Below the pieces are notes generated by a model. The model made no database searches, was not told the origin of the DNA, and saw nothing but the letters and a program-made list of their open reading frames with translations. Below are positions 26,603 to 34,956 of a DNA stretch of 64,000 nt, piece by piece (within the stretch, counting starts at the first letter, position 1; each line of letters begins with the position of its first letter). Location: NCBI GenBank assembly GCA_017461365.1, contig JAFTYG010000047.1, forward strand, positions 23,705-87,704, given 5' to 3'. Made by a program: the position numbers and the translations under genes. The DNA comes from Clostridia bacterium. GTDB lineage: Bacteria; Bacillota; Clostridia; Oscillospirales; CAG-272.

Positions 26603-26917
26603 TTAAATATCTACCCAAGGAAGATCGACGTCGCCCTCATAGGGGTAGTTAGTCTCCTTTTCGTCCTCATCGGTACTATCTCCGCCCGAGGGGGTATTGT
26701 CGCCGCCTGAGGGGGTGTTATCACCGCCCGAGGGGGTGTTATCTCCACCTGAGGGAGTATCTCCGTCGTCATCCTCATCTTCGTTTGGCTCGGTCTCGGT
26801 CACGCTCACAGACTCGGTCTGTGACTCACTGCCGCCCTCATTGTCATCCGTGCAGGCGGCAAAGAGTGTGAGGAGCAAAAGGAGCGAGAGAGACAGCGCA
26901 AGAAGTTTTCTGATCAT
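26603..26917 (-). CDS. Small repeat lipoprotein
   Basis: The 104-residue protein has a lipoprotein signal (MIRKLLALSLSLLLLLTLFAAC) with the lipobox Cys at residue 22. The rest is acidic and low-complexity, with four TPSGGDN/TPSGGDS heptads encoded by imperfect 21-bp tandem repeats (about 26680-26763), ending YPYEGDVDLPWVDI. Its ribosome binding site (GGAGG) lies inside the end of the microprotein gene, whose stop codon is two bases upstream of this ATG. It looks like a tethered spacer displaying a short C-terminal peptide. Function unknown. Confidence 0.75.
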   Translation of the reverse strand: MIRKLLALSLSLLLLLTLFAACTDDNEGGSESQTESVSVTETEPNEDEDDDGDTPSGGDNTPSGGDNTPSGGDNTPSGGDSTDEDEKETNYPYEGDVDLPWVDI

Positions 26918-26919
26918 TT

Positions 26920-27072
26920 TCAGAAGCCTCCGCCAATATCGCCGCCATCAAAGCCATAGGACGAAAGCTCTATGACTCCGTCGGCTCCGAGGAATGCCGC
27001 GCTTGCCGTAATAACGTCAGCCGCAGATACCGAAGCTATAGAAATTTCGGGTGTCGTATAGTTCTTTTTCAT
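26920..27072 (-). CDS. 50-residue microprotein, unknown function
   Basis: The start at 27072 follows GGAGG with seven-base spacing. The peptide begins MKKNYTTPEISIASVSAADV, continues with ITASAAFLGADG, and ends in a glycine-rich tail (GFDGGDIGGGF). No signal peptide or membrane helix is evident. It is tightly packed between a large secreted protein and the repeat lipoprotein. Short proteins with a YxxPxxxV...DVITxS pattern are, as I remember, recurrent in Clostridia near secreted carbohydrate proteins, but I know of no assigned function. The leader-plus-Gly-rich-tail look resembles a RiPP precursor, though no maturase is next to it. Confidence 0.65.
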   Translation of the reverse strand: MKKNYTTPEISIASVSAADVITASAAFLGADGVIELSSYGFDGGDIGGGF

Positions 27073-27091
27073 AATCGTTACCTCCGTATGA

Positions 27092-29548
27092 TCACGATGC
27101 GAGGCTGTCCGCATATGCGGATGCCGATACACCGTAGTCGTAGAGAGCCTTTACAAGATCGACCTCGAGAGCGGTCAGCTCGCTGTCTGCGAGAGCCATT
27201 GCGAAATAGTCTGTAAGAACTGTGTAGGTGAGAGTCTGAACGTCTGTACCGTCAACGCTGAGAGTAACGGTAAGAGGAGTATCGAGGTCACACGCGCCGA
27301 TACCGCCGAATACGGCAATTCCGTCCTTAACGTCAACTGCTACCGCCTCGTCATCCCCGAGCTCGAAGCTTGCCTTTACTGCCGCGGTGCTATCTGCGGG
27401 AGTAGTGACGAAGAGCTTGAGCGCGAGAGCGTTTTCAAGTCGGAGAGCCGCGCCTGCCATATCGTAGCCTGCGGAGGTCGTTTCGGACTTATTTGCAGTG
27501 CTTGTAAGATTAAGAGCTGCAAAATCTGTCTTTTGTCCGAGAGCCGCTACCGCTGTGGACGCGGCAGTGTCAAGGATGGGAGAGGTGACGTTTGCCACAC
27601 CGCCTGCGACGAAGGTCTGCGCCGCGCCTGCGTATCTGAGAAGATCAGCCGCCGCGTTCTTAGCCGCGTCCGATACACCCTTGGTTGCGATAAGCTTGAG
27701 GCAATAATCCTTTACGCTTGTCTCGACCGTATTGGAGACTGCGACGTCTCCTACCTTACCGTTTACGGTAATCTTTACCGTCTTGCCTGCATCCTGAGGA
27801 AGTATGCCGTCGCAGATCACCGTTGCAGTGCCGTCGGCTGTGCTTACCTTTGCTGTGTAGGTATTGCCGTCTATTGTGTAGGCAGCGCTCTCGACAGTTG
27901 CGCCGTTATTGGTCACTGCCTTTACCTTGAGAGCAAGGTCGTTGCCGAGAGAAACGGCGGTCTGTGTTACCTCTATATCCTCATAAACTATCTCGAAATC
28001 GGAATAGCTTACCGAGTAGTTAGCGGCGTTTGTGCTGTCGCTGTAGGTCTGGATGATAGCTATCTGGTCGATAGTCTTTGCAAGACCAAGCTCAACTGCT
28101 TTGTCAAAGCCTACAAGTATTTTACTGTGCCAAGAGCCACCAATGCTTGCAAAGAAGCTGTCCATAGGAATATATACATATCCCTTATATCCCGCAGGAA
28201 GAGCTATTGAATCTGCATGTGTATTTATTGCCGTAAGATTTGTTGCGTCACCGTAGCAAGGAACGACGTTACCGTCAGCATCGTAAACGTACGCTGTGCT
28301 TCCAGCAGTTCTTGTAACGTACTGAATGGCGGTGTAATTATTTTGGGATGCATTTGCCGCCTCAAGAGTTACGAAATCGGTAGTACCGTTTTTGGTATTC
28401 GTGAGAAGCGTATATCCACCGCTGATCTGGTCGGGCTCTACGGTATCCTTCAAGCGGATACGGAGAAGAAGCTGTTCGGTTCCGAGTGAGCTTGAGTCAA
28501 CGTAGAAGCGAATGCCGCTTGCCGTACTGAGGTCACGCGTTTTTATAGTGCTTGATCCGAGCCATACTCTCTTATCGGAAACACTTGTCGAGTTGTTACC
28601 CGTATTGCCCGCTATAGTGAGGACGCCGTCGGAAACGACAGCGGACCAGTTGTCATTCTTGTTTTCCTGATTGGTTATCTTGATATTGGGAAGAAGCTCT
28701 GCAGAGGAAGCGTTTTCGGAAACAAATCCGTACTCGGGATATATTGTATATATATCGCTGAATGTAAGAGTCATTGCCGTACCGTCGGTATTTTTTAAGT
28801 TCTTATCCTGTCTTATTCTCATATTCCAGATAAGACCTGTTCCGTCGGAATACTTTTCCATAAACTCAACAAAGTTCATTCCCCAAGCGGAGTCCTCTTT
28901 ATTTACGCATCCTGCGTCATCGTAGATGTAGTAGAACGAGGTAAAGGGGATATAATACCATGCGTCGCCAAACGTGCCGATAAAGTAGTTACCGCCCTCT
29001 TTCTGCTCGTGCTTTGACCATCCGTTTTCACCGTAGGTATAGTATGTACATACGCCTCCGGGAACAGAGACCTTACCGCCGTTGTAGTCAACGACGCTCG
29101 TTGTAAAGCGCACGTCTCCGTTGCTTGTGGTTCCCGCGTCGTATCTTTTATGCGTTCCATTAAAGCTTATGTTGAATTCGGAACATTTTGTATCGTCAGA
29201 TGACTCAAGATAGAACATAATGCCTGCCGCACCATAAGCGAGTCTTGTGGTAAGAGCCGCATCGGGACTTGCCCATATAAATGCATCATTCGTTCCGCTG
29301 GTAGACACCCATTTTCCGTTCTCTATTTTTGCCATAGAGGTGTTTTTGGTGGTGGTTATCTTCTCGTTAAAGTCTGCAAACAGGGGCATATAGCCTATGT
29401 TATTTACCGTATTTCCGTTGGGATAGGTCGTGGGCATTGCGGGAGTCGCCGTTGCTTCGGTGGCCGATGCCGAGAATATACCCATAGGTATGATACTGAC
29501 GATCATCAGAGCCGCCAAAGCCAATGAGATAAGCTTTGTCTTTTTCAT
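27092..29548 (-). CDS. Large secreted protein with two tandem beta-sandwich-like modules
   Basis: The 818-residue protein has a Sec signal peptide cleaved near FSASATEA. Residues about 45-285 and 290-535 look like two related carbohydrate-binding-type modules. Each has a long strand-rich region, a YxYIPxxSF segment (AWYYIPFTSFYY; GYVYIPMDSFFA) and a final SDxxxxYxE. Residues about 540-640 form an Ig-like segment. The C-terminal 180 residues carry VKDYCLKLI...LLRYAGAAQTF, a module that I recall at the C-terminus of many clostridial secreted proteins. No catalytic motif, sortase signal or SLH repeat is seen. It probably binds glycans at the cell surface; this is inference. Confidence 0.75.
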   Translation of the reverse strand: MKKTKLISLALAALMIVSIIPMGIFSASATEATATPAMPTTYPNGNTVNNIGYMPLFADFNEKITTTKNTSMAKIENGKWVSTSGTNDAFIWASPDAALTTRLAYGAAGIMFYLESSDDTKCSEFNISFNGTHKRYDAGTTSNGDVRFTTSVVDYNGGKVSVPGGVCTYYTYGENGWSKHEQKEGGNYFIGTFGDAWYYIPFTSFYYIYDDAGCVNKEDSAWGMNFVEFMEKYSDGTGLIWNMRIRQDKNLKNTDGTAMTLTFSDIYTIYPEYGFVSENASSAELLPNIKITNQENKNDNWSAVVSDGVLTIAGNTGNNSTSVSDKRVWLGSSTIKTRDLSTASGIRFYVDSSSLGTEQLLLRIRLKDTVEPDQISGGYTLLTNTKNGTTDFVTLEAANASQNNYTAIQYVTRTAGSTAYVYDADGNVVPCYGDATNLTAINTHADSIALPAGYKGYVYIPMDSFFASIGGSWHSKILVGFDKAVELGLAKTIDQIAIIQTYSDSTNAANYSVSYSDFEIVYEDIEVTQTAVSLGNDLALKVKAVTNNGATVESAAYTIDGNTYTAKVSTADGTATVICDGILPQDAGKTVKITVNGKVGDVAVSNTVETSVKDYCLKLIATKGVSDAAKNAAADLLRYAGAAQTFVAGGVANVTSPILDTAASTAVAALGQKTDFAALNLTSTANKSETTSAGYDMAGAALRLENALALKLFVTTPADSTAAVKASFELGDDEAVAVDVKDGIAVFGGIGACDLDTPLTVTLSVDGTDVQTLTYTVLTDYFAMALADSELTALEVDLVKALYDYGVSASAYADSLAS

Positions 29549-29620
29549 AAGTTTCTCCTTTCACTTTCGTGTAATTTATTTTTTCACCCTCTCGGAGTGA
29601 CAGAGCCCAACTTAAGTTTT

Positions 29621-31132
29621 TTACTGTGCGCGGTTGTTATTACGGAAGTCGGCAAGCAGCTCCATAAGCTCGTTCTGTGTTGCCCCTCCGTAGGTCGCCC
29701 ACTGATTTTCAAGGATATTCTTAGGATCCTTTACCTTGCCCGTTACAAAATTGCGTCTCCATATGTACTCGATGGGGTTAGTCATTGTAAACTGACAAAG
29801 TCTGCCGAAGTCGTAAACAACGGCATCGCGCAAGATCTCGAACACCTTTACGCCGTTTGCGTCCTGCGAATATCTGTCCTTGAGCACGGTATCATAGTAG
29901 AAGGGCGCTACGTTACGGTATTCGGAGGATGCTATCGCCTCGAGAACCACGCCAGAAAGCTCGGCATTGTCTGTGGTCTTGGGGATGCACCACATATCGT
30001 AACCGTTGTTCTGCATCGTGCAGTATTCGCCCTCCTCGTCGATCTTGGGTATCGGGATAGGCGCGTAGGAGTTATCCGTCAAGCCGTCTACATTACCCAT
30101 TGATGCGAGCATGAGCGCTGTCTTTTTGTTATACATAAGCGATGCGGTATTATCGGCTATCTCTACCTCTTCGAGCTTGAAGAAGGTGATAAGGGGATCG
30201 AGGTAGTCTATTACTCTCGTTCGGTAGCTTGCGTCGTTCCACGTCATTTCCGCAACGCCCTTATCGTTATTGAGTGTCTGATGGAAGCCTGCTCCGTAGT
30301 AGAGCGCGTCGGTTCTCGAGTGGTCGTCGACAACGAATCCGTAGACCTCGCCCGGCTTTGCTATCGCATCGCCGTGGAAGTTCTTTGCGTACTCCATCAT
30401 CTTCTCTACCGTCCATTTACCCTCAAGAACGAGCTCTACGGGATCCTTGAGTCCCGAGCCGACTATCATCTCGGTATAAGAGAACATTACGAACATCGAA
30501 CGTATAGCAAGCGCTGACGAGTTGTTTGCTACAAAGTAAAGTCCGTCGTACTGCTCCCACTCGGAGATAGCGTCGGGCCACCAGGGCATTTCGAGATTGG
30601 GATATTTGAGATTATTGATATTTACAAGCAGACCTTGCTGTGCGAGCACTGCGGGATAAAGGCTGTACGTCTGTATCAGATCGTAATCGCCCGCGCCCGA
30701 TTTTACCTCTGTAACAAAGGCGTTTCTTACCACTGCACCCGGATCGTTACCCGTTGCCGCAATATACGTTACGTCAAGCTGAATATCAAGTCTTGCCTCA
30801 ACGCTCAGCTTATTGAAGTATATTTTGGAGTACAGCTGTACGTTTCCTCCGCCGCTGTCCTCGGGAAGTGTGTATCTTTCACTGCCCTTCCAGCCGAGGA
30901 CTCTTACCTTTTCGCCGTTATAGGTGGTATCGGGAAGATCGTCCATAACGTAGCCGTTTTCATCGGTCTCATAAACCTTTTCGGTATCCGTCGTTTCGAC
31001 TACGTCGGTCACTTCGTTGCTCTCGCTTTCGCTATCGGTGCTGTCGGTGTTATCCTGATTACACGCAACGAGCACACTGAGCAGCATCAGCGCGCAAAGT
31101 GAAAGACACAGAAGTCTTTTGAAATTCTTCAT
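29621..31132 (-). CDS. Extracellular sugar-type solute-binding lipoprotein (orphan)
   Basis: The start at 31132 follows GAGGAAA and gives 503 residues. The signal ends in LLSVLVAC (lipobox), followed by an acidic Ser/Thr/Glu linker and a family 1 type binding protein fold. Typical features are ARLDIQLDVTYI, GAGDYDLIQTYS, the WWPDAISEW region and the late MWCIPKT. No permease or ATPase genes adjoin it. It must therefore work with a transporter encoded elsewhere, or act as a surface binding protein with the secreted neighbour. It is in an AraC-linked locus ending in GH127. Confidence 0.82.
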   Translation of the reverse strand: MKNFKRLLCLSLCALMLLSVLVACNQDNTDSTDSESESNEVTDVVETTDTEKVYETDENGYVMDDLPDTTYNGEKVRVLGWKGSERYTLPEDSGGGNVQLYSKIYFNKLSVEARLDIQLDVTYIAATGNDPGAVVRNAFVTEVKSGAGDYDLIQTYSLYPAVLAQQGLLVNINNLKYPNLEMPWWPDAISEWEQYDGLYFVANNSSALAIRSMFVMFSYTEMIVGSGLKDPVELVLEGKWTVEKMMEYAKNFHGDAIAKPGEVYGFVVDDHSRTDALYYGAGFHQTLNNDKGVAEMTWNDASYRTRVIDYLDPLITFFKLEEVEIADNTASLMYNKKTALMLASMGNVDGLTDNSYAPIPIPKIDEEGEYCTMQNNGYDMWCIPKTTDNAELSGVVLEAIASSEYRNVAPFYYDTVLKDRYSQDANGVKVFEILRDAVVYDFGRLCQFTMTNPIEYIWRRNFVTGKVKDPKNILENQWATYGGATQNELMELLADFRNNNRAQ

Positions 31133-31172
31133 TTCTTTTCCTCTCTTTCTTAGGTTTTGTTTTTTATACACA

Positions 31173-31194
31173 GACAGCCTCCCCATAGGCTGTC
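31173..31194. other. Intercistronic hairpin
   Basis: GACAGCCT and AGGCTGTC pair around a six-base loop between the metallo-beta-lactamase-fold gene and the solute-binding gene. A second small stem (GAGGT/ACCTC) lies at about 31212-31225. No clear T-run follows, so these look like RNA stability or attenuation elements. Confidence 0.45.
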
Positions 31195-31248
31195 AAGCAT
31201 ATCGTATTCTTTGAGGTAAAAACCTCATCTGTCGCCCATCAAGTGTCC

Positions 31249-33114
31249 TTATTCCACCTTTATTGTGGTGGTGAATTCGCTTGTATAATTTGTATCGACG
31301 TTATCGCGTATCCATTTATTGAATTCGTAATTCGTCTTTGTTCCGAGACAACGTCCGTCGGTATCGTATCTGTAAGGATCGCACGCCCAGAAGCAAATAT
31401 CGGGATCCATCAGCTCGTATATGCCGTTGCAGGCGCCGTTAAAGCCGTGGTGCGTAAGCTGAAGGATGTCGCATTTGAGCTCTGCGCCGTAGGTCGCCAT
31501 TATCTCCTCGCAGTTCGTTCTCTCCGTGTCGCCCATTACCATAAATACCGTCTCGCTTCCGTCTGCGGCTTCCATTGTTATACGGAAAACACTGCTTGTA
31601 TGGTTTCCCGTCGAGTAGGGGTTAGGGAAATAATCCTCCTGCGTGTAAAGTATCTCTATCTCGCATCCGGGGAAATAGAGCTTTTGCCCCGTATGGAACA
31701 CGAAGTGCTTTGCTCTTTCCGCGGCAGGAAAGGCGTTGATCCTTATCTTGAAAAGGCTCGCATTCGTTGCCATCGCCGCACCGCCGCCCTCGACTATCTC
31801 GGTATTATAGAGGTCGGGGAAATTGTAGCCCGCAAGCTCTACCCTTACGTTATCCTTATAGGTCTCAAGGAACTGATTTGCAAGTCCCGTATGGTCGCCG
31901 TGGGCATGTGTGATGAACCATGCGGCGATGACGGGCTTACCCTCGTTCGGGTTATTCTCTACAAGAAAATCGTAGAGCTTCTTTGCGTCCTCGGTCGTCT
32001 TTTGTCCGTCCTCTGCCCACTCTCCGCTCTCCTTTGTGAGCATCGTTACCGTTCCGTCGGCAGGGCCTCCGTCAATTATGATATATCTTCCGTCGGCAAG
32101 CTGTATGACGTATCCCATACCGGGCGCGCCGTCAACTCTCTTTGCCGCGGCGTTCCATCCGTTGTAGACCTGATCTCTGCCGAGCTGTGTTATAGAGGGT
32201 GTCGTTACGGCATTTTCGGGATATGCCAATTTCTGAGTTTCGGGAAGGTATCCGCGCACTCCGTAAACGACCTTGAACGTGCCGTCGTGGGGATAGAACA
32301 TAGTATGCGCCGCTGTCTCCACGCCATCCTTCTTTGCCGTGTAGGTAGCGAACTTATTGTTTCCGATAGTATTTTCGGTATAGAGCGTAAAGCCCCTTTT
32401 CTTCATCTCGTCGGCGTAAGCGTTGACCTCTGCTTCGGTCGTGCCCCTTACGGACACCTCAAAGTTACCCTCGCCCGCGCTGTACACGCCCTCAAGCTCG
32501 CCAGACGCCGTATTATAGACGGGAACGGCGATCTTTACGCCCGACTCGTCGTATTCGTAATAATAGTCTCTCGGAAGCGTCCAGTTTCCGTTTTCGTCCT
32601 CCTCGAGTGCGGTCATAAGTCTTGTGAGCGCTCTGTCAAGAAGCTGATCTGAAAAGGCGCTGACGACTATCTTCTCTCCCACGATCTCGACGCGGCATCC
32701 CGAATACGAAAGCTTTTCGTAAGCGTCCGCCGCCTCGGCGCGTCCTGCGACGTTACCCATGAGTATCTCTTTTTCGGTCTCGCTCTCGCTCTCGGTGTAC
32801 ATTACGTTTCTCAGATTGAATTTTGTCTTATCCTTTACGTCGTCAAAGAAGTCTTGCATCACGTCTGTCGTGGCAATATTCATAGTTCTCGGGCGGATGA
32901 ATTTATATTCGCTCTCGCCGCCGCAGATGACGATCAAGTTTTCCATATCGGTATTTCCTCCTGTTTCGGTCTCTGTTCCCATATTCGTTTCGCTTTCTGT
33001 TTCGGCTTGCGTGCTTGTCTCTGTTTCTCCGTTATCGGGTGGCGAGCTGTCGCAAGCTCCCATTCCCACGGCAAGCAACAGCAGAAGCGACGCGAGTCTG
33101 AGCATTTTTTTCAT
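31249..33114 (-). CDS. Secreted metallo-beta-lactamase-fold lipoprotein
   Basis: The start at 33114 follows AAGGAGG and gives 621 residues. A lipoprotein signal (LLLLLAVGMGAC) is followed by an acidic Thr/Glu-rich spacer, a domain of about 250 residues without clear similarity, and a C-terminal metallo-beta-lactamase domain. That domain has IIIDGGPADG, the metal motif THAHGDHTG, the Asp in VMGDTE and LTHHGFNGA, the ComEC-like subgroup. It should be a metal-dependent hydrolase on the outer face of the membrane, with unknown substrate. A cytosolic relative lies at 60393-61949. It is the first gene of the AraC-facing locus. Confidence 0.8.
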   Translation of the reverse strand: MKKMLRLASLLLLLAVGMGACDSSPPDNGETETSTQAETESETNMGTETETGGNTDMENLIVICGGESEYKFIRPRTMNIATTDVMQDFFDDVKDKTKFNLRNVMYTESESETEKEILMGNVAGRAEAADAYEKLSYSGCRVEIVGEKIVVSAFSDQLLDRALTRLMTALEEDENGNWTLPRDYYYEYDESGVKIAVPVYNTASGELEGVYSAGEGNFEVSVRGTTEAEVNAYADEMKKRGFTLYTENTIGNNKFATYTAKKDGVETAAHTMFYPHDGTFKVVYGVRGYLPETQKLAYPENAVTTPSITQLGRDQVYNGWNAAAKRVDGAPGMGYVIQLADGRYIIIDGGPADGTVTMLTKESGEWAEDGQKTTEDAKKLYDFLVENNPNEGKPVIAAWFITHAHGDHTGLANQFLETYKDNVRVELAGYNFPDLYNTEIVEGGGAAMATNASLFKIRINAFPAAERAKHFVFHTGQKLYFPGCEIEILYTQEDYFPNPYSTGNHTSSVFRITMEAADGSETVFMVMGDTERTNCEEIMATYGAELKCDILQLTHHGFNGACNGIYELMDPDICFWACDPYRYDTDGRCLGTKTNYEFNKWIRDNVDTNYTSEFTTTIKVE

Positions 33115-33158
33115 CGGCTTTTCCTCCTTATCTGTTTGCACATTGAAAAAATTGACTT

Positions 33159-33190
33159 ATTTTATCAAACATATTGCAAAAATTGATATT
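33159..33190 (-). promoter_or_regulatory. Activator-type promoter of the secreted locus with 18-bp site
   Basis: On the minus strand a -10 TAAAAT (33159-33164) has no good -35. The 18-bp sequence ATTGCAAAAATTGATATT (33173-33190, plus strand) sits where the -35 would be. An exact second copy lies at 33358-33375 in the leader of the divergent AraC gene. This fits class II activation by that AraC protein. Confidence 0.5.
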
Positions 33191-33284
33191 TTGTAAATTT
33201 GATTGCAAATTGTGACTTATCGGTTTTCCACGTATTTGTCAAATATGCTCAAAAACCTTCCTATAATTTTTGCAAAACATACAA

Positions 33285-33313
33285 TTGACTTATTTTCTTT
33301 TCTATTGTATAAT
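33285..33313 (+). promoter_or_regulatory. Sigma-A promoter of the AraC gene at 33388
   Basis: TTGACT (33285-33290) and TATAAT (33308-33313) are 17 bp apart. The sequence ATTGACTTATTTT around the -35 also occurs at 33151-33163. Confidence 0.7.
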
Positions 33314-33357
33314 AACATAAAAGCTAAAAAAATGCAATTGTAAAAACAGATATGTTT

Positions 33358-33375
33358 ATTGCAAAAATTGATATT
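33358..33375 (+). promoter_or_regulatory. Second copy of the 18-bp direct repeat (probable AraC-protein operator)
   Basis: ATTGCAAAAATTGATATT is identical to 33173-33190 and in the same orientation, 185 bp away. It lies downstream of the predicted AraC start of transcription and 12 bp before the ATG, a position suited to autorepression. Confidence 0.55.
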
Positions 33376-33387
33376 CAGAGGTAAAAT

Positions 33388-34143
33388 ATGTTTTTAGATT
33401 TCACTCCGTCTCCGAGTTTTATCTTTTGCGGGACTAAAGTCTTTGTGCCTAACGAGAAGCACGTTACCCGTCGCTTCAACCGAAGCGTGCTTATTCTTAT
33501 GGCGGAGGGAGAGCTGAAATTTTTGGAGGACGGCAAGCTCATAACTCTGACTCCGGGGGAATATTACATTCAGCGCGACGGGCTTTTGCAGCAGGGGGTG
33601 GGGCTCAGCTCCCTGCCCGTTTATTTCTTTATTGAATTCAGCGCTACCTATTCCGAAAGCCAATCAGGGCTTCCGCTTCGCGGCAGATTTGATCACAAGA
33701 AGGTCGCATCCTTTATGGAGAGCTGTGAGAGTCAGTTTGTAAAAAAGAACTCAAATGCGTTCAAGCTCAATTCGTATATGCTCCGCATTTTCAGCGAGCT
33801 TCTTGAGAGCACGCCCGCAAGCAACGAGAATAATACGCTTGCAGAGCGCGTACGCAATTTTATCGACTCACAGTACAACTCTCAGGTAAGCCTTTCGGAT
33901 ATTGCAAAAAAATTCGGCTACACCGAGGAGTACATTCTGCGGATATTCAAAAAGCATTACGGCACGTCGCCGCATCAATATCTGATAAAGCTGCGCATGG
34001 AGCACGCGATGTGGCTGCTTGAAAACACCGATATTTCGGTAGAGCAGACGGCGCTATCGGTAGGATACACCGATTTTTCGGCGTTTTATCGGAGCTTTAA
34101 AAAGACCTACGGGACGTCGCCCGGGGTGATGAAGAAGAAATAA
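33388..34143 (+). CDS. AraC-family transcriptional regulator
   Basis: The 251-residue protein has an N-terminal cupin-type domain and a C-terminal pair of helix-turn-helix motifs: VSLSDIAKKFGYTEEYILRIFKKHYG and, after it, VEQTALSVGYTDFSAFYRSFKKTYG. It faces the metallo-beta-lactamase/solute-binding/secreted-protein/GH127 locus across 273 bp containing two copies of an 18-bp repeat, so it is most likely the sugar-responsive activator of that locus and its own repressor. AGAGGT precedes the ATG. Confidence 0.88.
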   Translation: MFLDFTPSPSFIFCGTKVFVPNEKHVTRRFNRSVLILMAEGELKFLEDGKLITLTPGEYYIQRDGLLQQGVGLSSLPVYFFIEFSATYSESQSGLPLRGRFDHKKVASFMESCESQFVKKNSNAFKLNSYMLRIFSELLESTPASNENNTLAERVRNFIDSQYNSQVSLSDIAKKFGYTEEYILRIFKKHYGTSPHQYLIKLRMEHAMWLLENTDISVEQTALSVGYTDFSAFYRSFKKTYGTSPGVMKKK

Positions 34144-34182
34144 AAAAAGCGAACCGTTTCGGGTGAAACGGTTCGCTTTTTT
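34144..34182. terminator. Bidirectional intrinsic terminator
   Basis: AAGCGAACCGTTTC and GAAACGGTTCGCTT pair around GGGT with A- and T-runs outside, between the AraC gene and the convergent activase gene. Confidence 0.9.
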
Positions 34183-34193
34183 CAATGTGAAAT

Positions 34194-34955
34194 TCAATTA
34201 TTTTTCAGCGCTTTTTTCTTATCTGTACCGAATTCGTGGTAGGGGAGAAATTCGAGGGGGAGGGCTCTTTCGGCGCAATATCTTGCTATGCGTTCGCATT
34301 CCGCGCCCTCATTGAAGCCTTGGATAACGGGGGTACGGATGAATATGCGTTTTCCCGTTTTTTGCAATCTCTCAAGGTTTTCGAGGATGAGGGTATTTTC
34401 ACTTCCCGTTCCCCTTTTATGCAGGTCGCAGTCAAGGGCTTTTATATCGTAAAGGAAGATATTGATGTACGGAAGCACCTTCTCAAAGCTCGAATAGGGG
34501 ACGTATCCCGCAGTATCGACCGCTACCGATATTCTCGCGTTGCGGCACATTTTTGCGACCTCTGCAAGAAAATCGGGATAAAGCATACATTCTCCACCCG
34601 AAAAGGTGACGCCTCCGCCCGTAATATCGTAGTACGGTCTGTCAGCGCAAATTATCCCGAAAAGCTCCTCGGCGCTGTATTTTTTTCCGTACACGCGTCT
34701 TGCTCCCTCGGGGCAGACCTCGGCGCACTCGAAGCATCCGAGACATTCGTCTGTTTTTTTACAGACCTTTTTGCAAGCTCCGCATCCTACACATTTACGG
34801 TCAAAAAATGCAAGCTCGGGTTCGGCTCTCTTTCCCTCGGGGTTATGACACCAAAAGCAATCGAGCGTACAGCCCTTAAAAAAGACTGTAGTGCGTATGC
34901 CCTCTCCGTCGGAACGCGAGCCTCTGTGTATATCGAAAATATACGGAATATCCAT
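34194..34955 (-). CDS. Glycyl-radical enzyme activating enzyme (radical SAM)
   Basis: The start at 34955 lies one base after the aldo/keto reductase stop and gives 253 residues. The radical-SAM cluster motif is CTLDCFWC (CxxxCxxC). An inserted ferredoxin-like domain holds two further cluster motifs (CVGCGACKKVC and CLGCFECAEVC), and GGGVTFSGGECM is the SAM-binding glycine motif. These mark a PflA-type activase of the dehydratase/decarboxylase subgroup. It installs the glycyl radical on the enzyme encoded two genes upstream. It is the final gene of that operon. Confidence 0.92.
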   Translation of the reverse strand: MDIPYIFDIHRGSRSDGEGIRTTVFFKGCTLDCFWCHNPEGKRAEPELAFFDRKCVGCGACKKVCKKTDECLGCFECAEVCPEGARRVYGKKYSAEELFGIICADRPYYDITGGGVTFSGGECMLYPDFLAEVAKMCRNARISVAVDTAGYVPYSSFEKVLPYINIFLYDIKALDCDLHKRGTGSENTLILENLERLQKTGKRIFIRTPVIQGFNEGAECERIARYCAERALPLEFLPYHEFGTDKKKALKNN

Positions 34956-34956
34956 A

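Noticed and set aside
26920-27072. RiPP biosynthetic cluster around the 50-residue peptide
   Set aside because: No maturase, peptidase or exporter gene is next to it; the only radical-SAM gene in the window is a glycyl-radical activase serving another operon.
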